Of a DNA stretch of 64,000 nucleotides, positions 12,158 to 27,400 are shown one piece after another. Location: assembly GCA_963575745.1 (NCBI GenBank), contig CAUYUJ010018885.1, forward strand, positions 19,078 through 83,077. Direction: 5' to 3'. Every line of letters begins with the position of its first letter. Positions within the stretch are counted from its first letter, which is position 1. The notes under the pieces were generated by a model that was not told the DNA's origin, made no database searches, and was given only the letters and a program-made list of their open reading frames with translations. The translations under genes were made by a program, and so were the position numbers. Source of the DNA: Prorocentrum cordatum (Eukaryota; Sar; Dinophyceae; Prorocentrales; Prorocentraceae).

Positions 12158-12413
12158 CTGTCCTGAGGACAGGGATGGACAGCTTGACGAGATTGACGTG
12201 TCTATCAACAACCGTCTCCCGCTCTGCAACTCCAGGCTGCTGAGGTCTTATTCCATGCTGGACGACAGGGTGAGACCGCTGGTGCTGCTCGTGAAGAATT
12301 GGGCGAAACGCATGCAGGTCTGCGGCGCCAACGAGGGCAACCTGTCGTCCTACGCGTGGACGATCATGGTGGTGTACTTCCTGCAGCTAGCTGGCATCCT
12401 GCCCTCGCTGCAG
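12158..12413 (+). CDS. TUTase / non-canonical poly(A) polymerase, exon b (core domain)
   Basis: The clearest conserved coding segment of this gene. After CPEDRDGQLDEI it reads DVSINNRLPLCNSRLLRSY, then DDRVRPLVLLVKNWAKRMQV and NEGNLSSYAWTIMVVYFLQL, ending ILPSLQ. This is the standard Cid1/TUTase order: catalytic Asp strand (D-[IV]-S-x-N-N), the R-[LV]-R-P-L-V-x-x-[VI]-K-x-W-A-K helix, the L-S-S-Y nucleotide-contact motif, and the L-P-x-L-Q end of the helix pair. Such enzymes add U or A tails to RNA 3' ends. The acceptor is GGTTTCAG (12157). The exon ends CTGCAG before GCGTCG, so the donor appears to be GC, frequent in dinoflagellates, and the phase (0) matches exon c. The upstream 12055-12140 is a GAT/GAG repeat in the intron. 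A methionine-started reading through that repeat is possible but unlikely. Confidence 0.88.
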
Positions 12414-12784
12414 GCGTCGAAGAAGAAAAGCATTGCAAATGCATAAGCGCTCGGAGGTTCGTGCAGATATCTTGCCTCTGTGCCTCTGCGGTGGGCGCCC
12501 CTCCTGGCGGCGCGCCCCGCGCGCCAGGGAGGGAGACCAAGCGCCGATCTGAGAATTTCTATGCAGACCTCCGAACTTTTATACTGTAGGTTCGCGTCGT
12601 GTCGACCGCGGCGACCTCGCCACCGGCGTTCAACGCTGAACGCCGCCCGCGACCCAGGATCGGTCGACGTTGAGCATTCCGACGTTTCGGAAACGGCCGA
12701 CCGTTCAAAGTGGAACGGTCCCCGCGGTGTCAGGAACCAACCCCGGGGTCGGCACGACACGAACCTGCCGTACTTGTGTTGCTC

Positions 12785-16650
<3,866 letters not shown>

Positions 16651-17255
16651 CATCTGCATTATCCTACGAGGTGCTGGCCGACTCCTCCAGCACCGTCCAG
16701 GACCTGGTGGCGGCACGCGCAGGGCGGTGGCGCGCGAGGGGGGGAGGGGCGGCCTTGTAGGAAGGCGGAGGGCTTCTCAGAAGGCGGGGGCCTTCTTTCG
16801 ACGAGCGCGTTCCACTACTCGCAGAGTAGCTGCTCGCAAATGGCCCGGATCCGCCGCGGGGGATCTACGACTCCCATCGAAGCAAGCATCTTTTTGATTC
16901 GGACATTTGCGAGTAAGCACTTTGCGAGTACAGGCGGCCTGGATTAGTAATTAGTTCGACCCTGCCAGATCAAAGGTACCCTTGCGTCCTGTCTCTTGCG
17001 ACCCATGCCTCCTGCATTTCTGCGGCAACGTGGCCCTCGAAAGGGTCTTGTGTCTTCTCGCGTGTCCTCTCCAATCAAGTCCGACTGTAGTGGAACGAGC
17101 TTGGTGATTCTGAGGCGGGCCCAGGGGCCTCCAAGAAGGCCGCCTGGAAGCAGGGGGCCTCCAAGACGCCCCCCCTTGCCTTCCCGGCGGCCCCGCCGCC
17201 CTCGCGGCAGGCCGCCCCGCCCGCGCCCCGTTGCGCCCCCCTCCTGGCGCGGAGT
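16651..17255. other. Intronic stretch, no gene seen
   Basis: Mixed-composition sequence between the GAT array and the TCC array. A short open stretch near 16655-16720 has no support from neighbours. Contains repeated GGCCTCCAAGA-type motifs around 17130-17170. Confidence 0.5.
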
Positions 17256-17898
17256 CCCCCTCCTCCTCCTCCTCCTCCTCCTCCTCCTCCTCCTCCTCCT
17301 CCTCCTTCCTCCTCCTCCTCCTTCCTCCTCCTCCTCCTCCTCCTCCTCCTCCTCCTCCTCTCCCTGTCCTCCTCCTCCTCCTCCCTGTCCTCCTCCTCCT
17401 CCTCCTCCTCCTCCTCCTCCTCCTCCTCCTCCTCCTCCTCCTCCTCCTCCTCCTCCTCCTCCTCCCCTCCTCCTCCTCCTCCTCCTCCTCCTCCTCCTCC
17501 TCCTCCTCCTCCTCCTCCTCCTCCTCCTCCTCCTCCTCCTCCTCCTCCGCCCCTCCTCCGCTCCTCCTCCTCCTCCTCCTCATCCTCTTCTCCTCCTCCT
17601 CCTCCTCCTCCTCCTCCTCCTCCTCCTCCTCCTCCTCCTCTCCTCCTCCTCCTCCTCCTCCTCGTCCGCCCTCCCCCTCCCCCTCATCTCCGCCTCCTCC
17701 TCTTCCCCTCCTCCTCCTCCTCCTTCTCCTCCCTCCTCCTCCTCCTCCTCCCTGTCCTCCTCTTCCTCCTCCTCCTCCTCCTCCTCCTCCTCCTCCTCCT
17801 CCTCCTCCTCCTCCTCCTCCCTCCTCCTTCTCCTCCTTCTCCTCCCCCTCCTCCTCCTCCTCGTCGTCCTCCTCCTCCTCCTCCTCCTCCTCCTCCTC
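17256..17898. repeat. (TCC)n array abutting a 3' splice site
   Basis: About 640 bp of TCC/CTC repeat that ends six bases before the acceptor CGCCCAG at 17904. A second case where a pyrimidine microsatellite forms the polypyrimidine tract of a TUTase-like exon. Confidence 0.96.
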
Positions 17899-17904
17899 GC
17901 CCAG

Positions 17905-17979
17905 GACATCAACTACTGGGGGCAGCCCTGCGAGTTTGACACGAGCTTCCTGGGCGCGGAGGACCCACGGGACGGGAAA
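17905..17979 (+). CDS. TUTase-like gene, exon c
   Basis: Exactly 25 codons, phase 0 at both ends: DINYWGQPCEFDTSFLGAED then PRDGK. It lies where the family has its variable linker between the L-P-x-L-Q helix (exon b) and the PAP-associated domain. Acceptor GCCCAG at 17904, donor AAA before GTGACC at 17980. Confidence 0.75.
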
Positions 17980-18070
17980 GTGACCACAACCACTGCCGCT
18001 TTCCAGCCAGCAGGAACAGCTGGAAGGCGGCGCAAACAAGAAGCAGTGGTTGTGGTCATTTTCCCGTCCC
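17969..18070. other. 97-nt intron built on a 28-bp inverted repeat
   Basis: Left arm 17969-17996 (GGGACGGGAAAGTGACCACA...) and right arm 18043-18070 are inverted copies with one mismatch in 28. A second nested pair (GCTTTCCAGC / GCTGGAAGGC) lies inside. The intron itself is 17980-18076 (GT...AG), so the first 11 bases of the left arm are exonic. The form resembles an introner (a transposon-derived intron) or hairpin intron. Confidence 0.8.
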
Positions 18071-18076
18071 GCGGAG

Positions 18077-18142
18077 GAGTACCTGGCGCGGCGGGCCGCC
18101 GAGGGGGGCGCCGCCAACGACGGCTTCACCATGGCACACCTG
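18077..18142 (+). CDS. TUTase-like gene, exon d
   Basis: 22 codons in phase 0: EYLARRAAEGGAANDGFTMA then HL. It ends CACCTG before GTGCCC. In the family the segment before the hydrophobic L-[VL]-x-G-F-F motif of the PAP-associated domain should follow. The continuation VFGFFHFF is found in phase at 56354, 38 kb downstream. Confidence 0.72.
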
Positions 18143-18149
18143 GTGCCCG

Positions 18150-18613
18150 GCCTCCCTCGAGGGAGCACAGCGCAGGCATGGCGGGGGCGGACTCCCGGGA
18201 TCTGGGGCCTTGGGACCCTCCGGACGGGCCTCGAAGCGGCCCCCTTGGGCCCCGCAGGGCATTTTGCCAAACCTTCCCAGCACACCTGGGGCGATCAGGG
18301 GGGTCATCGGAGACGTCCCAGGGACCCCCAAGACAGCACAAGAGCGCTCCAAGAGTGACCGACGTGACCTCAAGATGGCCCAAGAGGCCTCCAGGACGGC
18401 CCCGAAGAGGCCTCCAAGAGCACTCCCCAGAAGGCCCCCAGAGGCACAAATCATCGATTTTCTTTTTGTTTTTGGTGAATTTGGGGGTTCTCCTCTTTTC
18501 GGCTTCCGAACGCTCCATGACGGCGGTTTTCTGGGCGTCCGAAGCCGCCTGGGAGGCTCCCAAATCGCCCCACAATCATCCGAAAGGGCTTCCAGGCAGT
18601 CCAAGAGAGCCCC
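18150..18613. repeat. Degenerate GGCCCCAAGAGGCC-type tandem repeat
   Basis: Irregular 10-13-bp units of the type CCCCAAGAGGCCTCCA. They lack stops, so overlapping ORFs appear in several frames (minus-strand Gly/Leu/Trp-rich shadows). The same repeat class occurs at 18845-19060, 20310-20480, 44840-44980, 48105-48180, 51070-51300 and 52060-53620. Confidence 0.8.
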
Positions 18614-18634
18614 AAAACGGCACAACACGGATTC

Positions 18635-18824
18635 TCACCCTATTCAGCAAGTGCCGACACTATTTTTGCAGGGCCTGGGCGTTATCGTCTAGTTTTCCAC
18701 GACTCCCTGAGTCCAACCGTGTAGTCTAGAATCCCGTTGAGTTATCCTATCGGGTGACCGTGTTGCGTACTGCTATTTACAGTGGTGTCCAGTGAATAAA
18801 AAGAAAAAAAAAAAAAAAAAAAGG
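18635..18824 (+). mobile_element. SINE-like retroposon or 5'-truncated cDNA insertion
   Basis: A 190-bp insertion ending in AATAAAAAG and an A-run of about 20. It is flanked by identical 20-bp copies of AAACGGCACAACACGGATTC at 18615-18634 and 18825-18844. Target duplication plus A-tail is the hallmark of LINE-mediated retroposition. I see no clear tRNA A/B boxes, so it could be a short processed pseudogene rather than a SINE. Plus strand by the tail. Confidence 0.88.
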
Positions 18825-18844
18825 AAACGGCACAACACGGATTC

Positions 18845-19060
18845 AAGATGGCCCTCAGACAGCCCCATGGCGGCCCAATATGGCCCAAAGACACCCTCCG
18901 AAGCACTCCAGATCGTGACCCGGTCGTTCAGGGAGACCGCGGTTGGAGGCAGGGTGGCCCGAGGAAACCCCCAGAGGCCCCCAGAATACGCCCAGGAGGC
19001 TTCCAGAAGGCCTCAAGAAAGCTTGAAACAACTTTTGTGAGGCCCCCAGAGGCTCTCCAA
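18845..19060. repeat. Degenerate GGCCC-type repeat, second block
   Basis: Continuation of the 18150-18613 repeat, which the retroposon interrupted. 19061-19261 is unique and holds no gene. Confidence 0.75.
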
Positions 19061-19261
19061 GGAGGAGACTCCGCAGAAAGAGCTGAGGAGGATGGGGAGA
19101 ATGCGCAGGGTATGGCGAAAATGAGGAAAAAGAAGCATGGAGGAAGGATAACGAATAACATTAGTGTAGCGGCGATGCCGGAAAAAAAAAGCAACAAGGA
19201 GTTATCGCTAAATTGTCGGCTTCGCCTTCCTGCTACTCCGCCTGCGTACCAAACTTCAAGG

Positions 19262-19262
19262 A

Positions 19263-19293
<31 letters not shown>

Positions 19294-19407
19294 TGTATGT
19301 ATGTATGTATGTATGTATGTATGTATGTATGTATGTATGTATGTGTATGTATGTATGTATGTATGTATGTATGTATGTATGTATGTATGTATGTATGCAT
19401 GCATGTA

Positions 19408-19459
<52 letters not shown>
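19262..19459. repeat. (ATGT)n followed by (TA)n
   Basis: About 35 ATGT units, then about 25 TA units. The Met-Tyr-Val-Cys and Ile-Tyr ORFs across it are artefacts. Confidence 0.98.
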
Positions 19460-19465
<6 letters not shown>

Positions 19466-20309
19466 AAAACAAATTCGCCGGGCCCCCTCCCGGGGCGTCC
19501 CCCACCTCGTTCGCATCTCGAGCTCGCTCCCGGTACCGCGCTTCCCTGCTTCCCGGGGAGTCCCCACAATGCCCAAAGACAGCCCAAACTGACCCCAAGA
19601 AGCCCCCAGAACGGAATATACCACGCTTGCTATGCCCTGGACGACCGTGACGGATAGCGGCCGCGCTGAGGGACCACCCCCTGCGCACGAGAATATGCCA
19701 CGCCTGCTATGCCCTGGACGACCGTGACGGATAGCGGGCGCGCTGAGGGACCACCCCTTGCGCACACCATATGGTGCGACGCCTGCGGACGAGAAGCGCG
19801 CATAGCGGCCGCGCTGTATCTGGATATGTTTATCATGTGGTTGCCATGTATGTGGTGCATACGTCGTAGGGTGTATGACGCAGTCAGTGAACACGCCAGG
19901 CGTGCACTGGCGAGCGATACGGAGAAGCCAAAGGGTGGGGAGGAGGAGAAAAGGAGAAGGAACGCGGGTGCGACGCGGCAGGGAAGAAAACCAGACAGCA
20001 CACCGCGCGATCGTGGAGTCGCAGTTAGGGGGTTGCGTCATGTGTATGATGCGCGTGCGGATGTATTTAGACGCGTGTCTCATGAGCGTGCCGTGCATGT
20101 GTTGCCAGAACCCCACGTGCCACGTGCCGTGCATGCGTTGCGCTCGGGCGACGCGAGGGATAGGAGAGGAAAAAAAGGAGGGGAAGAGGGAGGTGTGTGT
20201 GGTGGGAGGAGACGCGGGTGCGACGCGGCAGAGAAGAAAACCATAACCCCACGAAACACGCGGGGAAACACGCACAATTCCATCACATTGGCATTTTTGG
20301 ATCTTGACA
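19460..20309. other. Locally duplicated DNA, no gene
   Basis: A 74-bp tandem duplication containing CGACCGTGACGGATAGCG at about 19632 and 19706. Two copies of GCGACGCGGCAGRGAAGAAA at about 19970 and 20220. No convincing coding sequence. Confidence 0.65.
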
Positions 20310-20480
20310 GCGTCCATGACAGCCCAAGAGGCCCCCAGGCCCCACGACAGCCCAAGAGGTCCCCCAGAGGGCCCCCAGAGGGCCCCCAGACGGCCCCAAG
20401 AGAGCCCCCAGACGGCCCCAGGGGCACCCAGGACCGTCCAAGACGGCCCCAAGAGGACCCCAAAATGGCCCCAGGGGACG
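20310..20480. repeat. Degenerate GGCCCCAAGAG-type repeat
   Basis: Same family as 18150-18613, units around GGCCCCCAGACGGCCCCAAG. Confidence 0.8.
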
Positions 20481-20529
20481 AAATGAAAAAACAGAGACTG
20501 AAGATGACCGCGGGCCGGCCGGTAAAGAC

Positions 20530-21545
20530 GGCAGCGCCGGCAAGGGCGGCAAGGCCGGCAGGGCCGGCAAGGCCGGCAAGGCCGGCAAGGCCGGCAGGGC
20601 CGGCAGGCGCGGCAAGGCCAGCAGGGCCGGCAGGACTGGCAGGGCCGGCAGGGCCATGCAAGGCCGGTTCAAGGCCGGCAGGGCCGGCAGGGCCGGCAGG
20701 GCTGGCACGGCCGGCAGATGACCGCGCAGCCCGGTAGGGCCGGCAAGCCCAGCAGGGCCGGCAAGGCCGGCAAGGCCGCCATGACCGGCAAGGCCGGCAG
20801 GGCCGGCAAGGCCGGCAGGGCCGGCAAGGGTGGCAAGGCCAGCAAGGCTGGCAGGGCCGGCAGGGCCGATAGGGCCGGCAAGGCCGGCAGGGCCGGGGCA
20901 AGGCTGGCAAGGCCGTCAGGGCCGGCAAGGCCGGCATGGCCGGGAGAGGGCCAGCAGGGCCAGCAACGCCGGCAAGGCCGGCAGATGACCCCGCTGCAGC
21001 GGCCAGGAGGGCCGGCGAGGCCGGCAAGGCCGGCAGCGTCGGCAGCGCCGGCAAGGCTGGCAGGCCTGGCTAAGCCAAAAGAAGGGCCGGCGGGGCCGGC
21101 AGAGCCAGCAGAGCCGGCAGGGCCGGCAGGGCGAGTAAAGCCGGCAAAGCGGCTGGTAGGGCTGGTAAGGCCGGCAGGGCCGGCAGGGCCGGTAGGGCCG
21201 GCAGGGCGGGCAAGGCCGGCAAGGCGCCTGCGCAGGCAGGGCCGGCAAGGCCGGCAGGGCCGGCAGCAGGAGGGCCGGCAGCGCCGGCAGCGCCGGCAAG
21301 GCCGGCGGCGCCGGCAAGGCGCGGCAGGGCGCGGCAGGGCCGGCAGGGCCGGCAAGGCCGGCAGGGCCGGCAAGGCCGGCAGGGTCGGCAAGGCCTGCAA
21401 GGCCGGCAGGGCTGGTAGGACTAGCCCTGGCAAACGCGGCAGGGCCGGCAGGGCCGGCAGGTCCTGGTCTGGCAGAGCCGGCAGGGCAGGGCCGGCAGGA
21501 CCGGCAGGGCCGGCGGGCCCAGCAGGGCCGGCAGGCCCGGCAGGC
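20530..21545. repeat. GCCGGCAGG minisatellite (left block)
   Basis: About 1 kb of 9-bp units GCCGGCAGG / GCCGGCAAG. Reads as collagen-like Pro-Ala-Gly in several frames. It is followed at 21546-21600 by one satellite unit (ATTAAACAATGATGCGTCAT) of the kind found at 32.7-36.5 kb, which Element 2 interrupts. Confidence 0.95.
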
Positions 21546-21972
21546 CTGGTCGGGCGGGCGAGCTATTAAACAATGATGCGTCATCGAATTGGCACGCGAA
21601 CCCTCAACATCCGCATAGTTAAATTATAGATATAGTTAAGTTTTAACTTGTAGTTAAAATTTAACTAATTCCTCTAAGGTCAAAATTTAACTTAACCATG
21701 TAGTTTACATTATTTTAACTAAATAGTTAATTTTCCAACTTAACTAAATACTTAAATTTAAACTAGCGCCAAAAGTTAAATTTTAACTACGCGTTTTGAT
21801 CATAATCATCAACCACATTTACGTGTTAATGATGTTATATATACACAACCCCATCGCATGAGCAATGATGACAAGTGGACGTCGATTGATATATTTCTTC
21901 CTTGAACCATCAAGCGCGCTACTCCGAAAACATGTGCGAAGACATCTGCAAATGCATCCCTTCCCTATATTT

Positions 21973-23993
21973 TCACCCTCGGCAGCACGAATTCCCCACA
22001 GTGCGCATGGTGTGCATCATGTGTTCCCCTGCGTAGCACCACCCGCGCCGCGGATTCAAGTGAACGCAATCATGGCCGAGATGGCATAAACCATGCGACT
22101 TCGGCGTTACATCGAACAGCAGATCTCCCAATCCATTGAAATGTTTCGCCGCGGCTGTTTGGCACGCTAAATACACGAACGCGCACTGTTGCCATTCCGC
22201 GGCTGCCTCTGGAGACAGTTTGCACTCGCGCGTGTTCTTCGTCATAATAGCATCCAACCGCGCGTTTTTGCGCAAGGCCACCCCTATCTGCCTGTTGACC
22301 GTAACGCTCATGTCCGCATAGAAAGGCCATATATCACAGAGCGCCGTTGTCATGCTCTTCACTTCTGCAGCGTGCCCCTTCAACTTTGGGAAATTCTCAT
22401 CGGGCTTGTCTGGGTTGTGCCACGTGCTCAGCTTCACATTACCATAGTGCTCAGATATTCCGCTCCGTTTCCAGAAGTCTTTGGCGCGCAGCACGACTTT
22501 GTGTAAATTTTCAGCAGCCGTGCCTGGGATAATCCTGTACACGAGAAGCCAAATCACTGAACCATTAAAGTACTGATCTGTACCCAGGTGCTTTACATGC
22601 ATGAGGTCATACATAACTGACAATATATTTACCCCTGGAATGGCAAATATTGCATGGTGAACAGGGTGCGCAGCAAGCCATGAAGCAGCGTCCCATATAT
22701 GATGTAACCATGGCGCTGCGTGCTGTCTGTGGTCACTCCATTTTTAATCGGTCACACGTTGGCAGTGCACTTGAAGCGTGGCGAGTTGCACCCTGCATTC
22801 GGCAATCCACATTCCTGCGGGCCATTAATAATTGCATCGTTCCGCCCCCCCCCCCCCCCCTCCACCCCCCCATGCCTCGGCCCGCCCACGTCTGTCACGA
22901 AGGCGAGCCATTCAAGTGTCCATCACAAGCCTCCGCCCTCTCCTTCCGCATACTCCGAATTCCGTATGTTCCTCCACCCCTCCTCCTCCTCCGCCTCCTC
23001 TTTCTGCTCTCCTCCCCCTTCTCTCGCAGGTGCCGCCCCTCCTCCCCCGCCTCCCCATTTGTGGATTTCCAAATCCTGGTTCAGATATTCCCAGTCGCCC
23101 TTCACTGTACAGATCATACCACGCAATCCCCCTGCCAAGTCATCGCCAGCTTGCGCCGAAAGGATGTTGTTGCCATCTGGGTCTTCGGTGGGCCACTTTC
23201 CGTTTTATAGCGCCGTAAAGTTCTTTCTCACCACCTTCCAGAAACGGATCATTGTGCGACACGCCCTTGTCCTAGTAATCAAATGCTCAAAGTTCATGAA
23301 GAGAACGAAAGTATTTTCTAAAGTGTTCCCGCCTGGCGCCACGATTGAATTAAATGAATAGCACGACACTGGTTCGCCCCAGTTGTTGCCACTTCCTTTC
23401 ACAGGGACACCGTCTCCATGCAACCCCAGAGGGACGACCTTGTTTTTGAAGTTGTCTATGTCGAGCACCACGTTACCATGCAACACGGGATGGCATGTCA
23501 TGTCGCCCCAAAACTTCACCAAGTCATCGCTTCCACTGCAGACGCGCCCGCGGAAGAACTCGTTGTAAGATGTAAACATGGCCGCGAAGAGTTCGTGGGG
23601 CAACAACATTGTAAATTTCAGCGGGCGAAAGACTCCCGCAGTACCTGTGGCGCAGCGCAACGTCATTTCATATGGGTCGGGGGGTTTCTGCTGGGCCAAC
23701 TGGTTCGTCAGATCCCGATGCATGTTGCCAGGGGTAGAGCCATCGGCCCCTATGCCCGCGATGCGGCGCACGTCTGGGATTTCATCTTTATGTTTGAACT
23801 CATGGAAATCGTCCATAACTAGGGATGCTATATTTTGTAATTGTTGTGGCGACATTCTCCCCCATGCCCACTCGCGCAACATATATCGTATCAGCTTGCT
23901 CGGTTGAGTCTGAGGCGAGGGCTGCCAGCCCTTCCCATGGCCTTTGGCTATATTCACCTTGGGCGCGGCCCTCCCCCTGCCACCTTTCCCCAT
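21973..23993 (-). pseudogene. Element 2 transposase (DDE-type), decayed
   Basis: The first segment (23993 downward, ATG after acceptor GGGTAG) contains PYEMTLRCATGTAGVFRPLK, VVLDIDNF and VVPLGLHGDGVPVKG, the HGDG Asp resembling a first catalytic Asp. The frame meets TAA at 23205-23207 and continues in the same frame with KWPTEDPDGNNILSAQAGDD and GMICTVKGDWEYLNQDLEIH, so it carries a premature stop. The second segment (about 22745-21973) contains AIFAIPGVNILSVMYDLMHV, KHLGTDQYFNGS and, at the end, PKSHGLCHLGHDCVHLNPRR followed by AGEHMMH, an H-rich block with a plausible catalytic Glu. The zinc-cysteine region expected between the segments is not clear (22750-23030). Domain order parallels gene D of Element 1. 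I infer an RNase-H-fold transposase; the family is not assigned. Confidence 0.68.
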
Positions 23994-24068
23994 GTCTACC
24001 CAGCTGAGAAAATGGCAAAATGATTTCACCTGCTAGAACCGATATGGCGACGCACATATGGATGTCAA

Positions 24069-24240
24069 GTCGTCGTCGTCGTCGCCTTCGTCCTCCTCGT
24101 CCTCGTCCTCCTCCTCGTCCTCGTCCTCGTCAAGTCGTCGTCGTCGTCCTCGTCCTCCTCCTCGTCGTCGCCCTCGCCCTCGTCCTCGTCCTCCTCGCCC
24201 TCGTCCTCGTCCTCCTCCTCGTCGTCGTCGTCCTCCTCTG
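24069..24240. repeat. GTC/CTC mixed trinucleotide array
   Basis: TCGTCC/CTCGTC repeat between the transposase and the upstream minus-strand gene of Element 2. Confidence 0.9.
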
Positions 24241-24429
24241 ACAGGAAGCTTCCGTAAGCCGCTCCTGCCACGCCCTTGCCAGCGCGCGCTTTTTAGCAGA
24301 CGCCGAGCGCGCGGAACTCCACGCTCCTGCCAGGATGCCGCCAGCGCAACTATGCGAACTCCATGGGGGCAGGCCGCCTGCTCCACCACCAATCGGTGGG
24401 CTTCGCGGTCAGGGGAGATGGCGCTCTCA

Positions 24430-27400
24430 TTTCCCCTTCTTCTTGGAGACGTACGCCTGGGCCGCTGCCTTCACCTTCGGGCGGTGTGCAAGAGAGGTGC
24501 ACACCCCGATGGCAGCAATCAAATTGGGATGGAAGGCTGCCTGGCGCGAACTCCCCAAGGCCCTCCTGTCACAGGAAGGTCAGCGACACCTCTTCAACCC
24601 CCTTTCCCAGACAGGGCGAGGGGCCCGCGCGCAGCCAACCATGATCCAAGGGAGTTTGTATTACAAATTGCGAGTCGCGCCTCGAAGAAACGCTTCAGCT
24701 TCCCCGCCGACTCGCGCAACATGGTCGAGACGGCCTCCTGCGTCAAAGGGTTGTTGTCGGCGTCCACTGCGTCGGTCTGGGCCTTGCCCAGCACGTGCTC
24801 GCTATCCTTTCGATCTCTCTCTCTCTCTCTTTCCCTCTCTCCTGTCGCTCTCGTTCTTTATGTCTACCCCTCCTCCCCCCACTGTCTCCCCCTCTTCGCT
24901 CTCTGCGGCCCTCCTGGCACAGGAAGGCGCGGGATTAATGTTGGAAGTCTTCCCTCTCAATCTCCCTCCTGTGGCGCCCTCCCCATCCGTTCTTCCGGTT
25001 TCTCCCCCTCCCCCTCCCCCCCCTGCGATTGCCCAGCACGTCCTTCAGCCCGGGCTGCATTGCCTGCAGCTTGCTCACAAATTCCGCGGCCTCTTCCATG
25101 TTCTCTGCCATGGGCTCCAGCTTCGCCTTCGCTCCCGTCAGCTCCTGGGGGCAATGCTTTACAAGCATTGGTATACGCACCGATCGATGCACATATTGAC
25201 GCAAACATGTAGATATAGTTTATCATATGTAATCTCCTTCTGCGCCTTCACCATGGCCAGCCACGCCTCCTCCAGGTGGCGCTTCAGGCTGTCGGGCACG
25301 TAACCCTGGTCGCAGATCGCCTAACATGACAAGTATTTTCAAACTAATGTTAGATTATTTCGGACGCACCCGCGGCCTTCAGCTGCGGCTTCGCGATCAC
25401 TACGCTGTCCCAACCGAGCTCCTTCACTGCCGACTTCTCGAACTCAAGCGCTTGCTGCGGGTCCATCTTATCGTGGCGGCCACCGAAGTTATGGCGCCTG
25501 CATGAACACACATGTGCGTGCACGCGGATGTATACTCATTCGTGTGTATGTAGATGCCTTGGTGCATGTATACGCCCATGCAACAATACATGCATGTATA
25601 TGTTGCAGCCAATATGTTTATATTTGGGGCCAGACAGAACACCTACAACATTGCAGTGCCTATGGCAGGAACTGCAACGATTTGCCGATTCATCCCTCCA
25701 TCATGTCTTCCTCTATGTGCCTCGCATCCTCTTTGGTGTGCTCCACAGACTTCTTCTTCCACGTCGTGAATATCACGCCGTCAGCGTCCTTCTCCTCTTG
25801 GATTTCCTTATTCCGCAGCGCCATCGCGTACTTATCCTTAGTGAAACACAAAATCAAATGCTCATTATTGTTCGGCGGAATTAAAAGAGTAGGAAACGCT
25901 CGACGCGCGCCGAGCCCCCCGCGTCGTTACCCTGGAAGAACAGGCCGCAGAACAACGACCTCGGCAAGCCGTGGTGCGCGTCCGTTTTCTTCCTCTTCTG
26001 CGTCAGCTCACGCCAAGACTGGAGATGTTTGTTTGTGAATGTATATCTTGTTGCATATAAGTGAATGTTATATATGCTATAAAAGCGAGGCTGTCCTGAA
26101 CCCAGGTGCTCTCGGGCTGAAACTTGCAACGCACAATCCCCGACTCGTTCTCTTCCTTCTGCAGGATGGCGTTGATGAGCGCCGTCTTATCATCTCTTGT
26201 CTTGCAGGCGTTCCACGCGTCCAAAGTGTTCTCGTCCACTTGGCCCTCTTTGAGCATCTTCGCCCACTTCACCCCCTTGCCCTTGTCCCTGAACTTGACC
26301 TCGGACGGCCGTGGTTTAACTTGTTTCGTTGTTTCCTCCCCCGCCCCCCGCCCTCACCAAACGTTTTCGTTGTTTTTGTGTTGCCTCACCCCAGAGATTT
26401 GACATTGGAACCAAAATCCTCGTCCAAGTCCGCGTCCTCGTCAGGTGCGGTTGCCGCTGCTGGTTTGTGTTGGCCCCCTGGCGTGCGGGTGCTGCTGCTG
26501 GGCGTTTCTCTGGGTCTCCGTCGGGCTTGGGCTCGCCTTTCTCCTTTCAGAAAGCAGAGAAATAATAACCAACGCTGCTGCTATTCATGTCATATCATTA
26601 CGACTCATGTCATGCAACAAATGACACATGGATGCAGATCCTCCCCCCGCTGCTTCATCTGGTTCACCCAGTGCACGCTCTTCGGGGCAGCCGCTGGCTC
26701 CCCGTGAACGTTAGGCATGGCTCTTCAATCGCACTGCAACAAACACGCTCGAGATCTAAAAGGTACCTGCGGTACAGATCCATCAACAGAAATTATGGAG
26801 AATGCTTGTCGTTTCGATGCAAGTGCGAACGCAACTGCAAAACGCGATGTCGAAGTTTGGTAGAAATTCGGTTGAAGTTTCGACCAAACTTCGAATTGCA
26901 ATGTGTCGAAGTTTTGGTTGAGTTTGATTGAAACTTCCACATAGCAGGCGTTGAAGTTTAACTCAAACTCGCACTTACGAACAGCGAAACTTCGACAGTA
27001 AACTTCCACACAACTTCTTTTCATATTGCAAAACACAATACATCATGTCGAAGTTTGAGGTTCAGATGTCGAAGTTTGGAAACACCATGTGTAGAAGTTT
27101 GTTTCAAAACTTCGACATTGAGGTTGAAAATTCCACCAAACTTCTATCGAATTTCGACACACCACATGTCGAAGTTTAGTCGAAATTCCAACCGAACTCC
27201 AACCAAGCTTCGACACTCAGCTTCTGTGAGCTTCACATTATCAAGAAACTTTGTTGCAGCACTGTTTCGAAGTGCTGCGCAGTTCTACGTTGCACCGTCA
27301 TCCGCGAAGTCCGAATGAGCTTGGACAGCGCAACTTTGCGGTGCTCTCCCTGGGCCTCCCTGTGCCAGGAGGGCCCATATCCAGAGCGTTCCTGTGCCAG

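Noticed and set aside
20530-21545. Collagen-like Pro-Ala-Gly ORFs (also at 36.5-37.0 and 47.6-48.1 kb)
   Set aside because: A 9-bp minisatellite reads without stops in several frames on both strands; no unique N- or C-terminal sequence.
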